5,847 nucleotides of DNA from positions 1-5,847 of the forward strand of contig JAKBHQ010000044.1 in the NCBI GenBank assembly GCA_021836665.1, in the 5' to 3' direction. Below, piece by piece: positions 5,511 to 5,847 of this stretch. The number at the start of each line of letters is the position of its first letter. Within the stretch, counting starts at the first letter, position 1. The notes beneath the pieces were generated by a model that had not been told where the DNA came from, searched no databases, and saw only the letters and a list, made by a program, of their open reading frames with translations. Position numbers and translations under genes: made by a program. This stretch comes from Thermoplasmata archaeon (lineage in GTDB: Bacteria > Actinomycetota > Acidimicrobiia > Acidimicrobiales > Acidimicrobiaceae).

Positions 5511-5847
5511 TAGAACCCCAAATGTGAGACGAGAAGGTCGATTACTTTAATTCCAATGAAGGGGAGAATTAGACCGCCTACCCCATAGATCAGGACGTTT
5601 CGCCTGAGTATTTGCGAGGCACTACTCGGCTTGAACTTCACACCCCTAAGAGCTAGCGGTATTAGCGCGATGATGATTAGGGCGTTGAAGATAACCGCCG
5701 ACATCACCGCAGAGTCTGGGGAGTGGAGCCTCATGATATTTAAGGCAGATAGTCCAGGGAACTCACTGACGAAAAGCGCAGGGATGATTGCAAAATATTT
5801 AGCTACGTCGTTAGCTATCGAGAAGGTGGTCAGCGCCCCACGAGTTA
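5510..5847 (-). CDS. kdpB: potassium-transporting ATPase subunit KdpB, C-terminal end (partial)
   Basis: Only the last 112 codons of this P-type ATPase catalytic subunit are in the window; the gene continues past the right edge, so the ATG at 5734 is internal and not the start. The visible part begins [20 protein letters not shown], a hallmark stretch of KdpB, followed by the C-terminal membrane segments: about 5785-5730, then [20 protein letters not shown], then LLI-type segment [20 protein letters not shown] near the end. The phosphorylation and nucleotide-binding domains lie outside the window. KdpB hydrolyses ATP to drive K+ uptake through KdpA. It overlaps kdpC by one base. The frame is intact, which suggests a working kdp operon. 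kdpA should lie further right on the same strand. Confidence 0.96.
   Translation of the reverse strand, partial: TRGALTTFSIANDVAKYFAIIPALFVSEFPGLSALNIMRLHSPDSAVMSAVIFNALIIIALIPLALRGVKFKPSSASQILRRNVLIYGVGGLILPFIGIKVIDLLVSHLGF

Noticed and set aside
1..5847. CRISPR array, tRNA or rRNA genes, riboswitch
   Set aside because: I saw no regularly spaced repeats, no cloverleaf-like segment and no conserved RNA motif on either strand.

Overview
The window looks like a chromosomal accessory region from an actinobacterium of moderate GC content. The best clues are the actinobacterial style of the ISL3-type and IS607-type remnants, the HigBA-like toxin-antitoxin pair, GTG starts, and a promoter placed so that the toxin mRNA would be leaderless. 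An acidophilic actinobacterium of moderate GC is possible, but that is a guess from general appearance.

Layout. Positions 1-1414 hold a badly decayed ISL3-family transposase on the + strand. It can be followed through at least four frame changes and several stop codons, and it is preceded by a strong short hairpin (14-44). Positions 1511-2205 hold an apparently intact reverse-order type II toxin-antitoxin operon: a RelE/HigB-like toxin followed by an XRE-type antitoxin. It has a good promoter and an operator-like repeat. Positions 2206-2452 contain nothing I can assign. Positions 2453-3056 on the - strand are a chimera of two broken genes: the N-terminal part of an IS607-type serine recombinase (frameshifted) runs in frame into an internal fragment of a carotenoid-cleavage-oxygenase-type gene, with a stop codon just past the joint. 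Positions 3057-3265 are non-coding and lead into an ABC exporter operon on the + strand (ATPase 3266-4117, permease 4114-4959, overlapping by 4 bases). This operon runs tail to tail, 17 bases apart, into the end of a potassium-transport kdp operon on the - strand (kdpC 4977-5510, and the 3' end of kdpB running off the right edge).

Together the left half is a graveyard of mobile DNA in which the small toxin-antitoxin operon is the only intact unit. The right half is ordinary, well-kept transport genes: a DrrAB/CcmA-type two-gene ABC exporter of unknown substrate, and the K+-translocating KdpFABC P-type ATPase. I see no convincing new multi-gene system. The most unusual observations are the recombinase-oxygenase chimera, which only appears once a frameshift is undone, and the leaderless toxin start.
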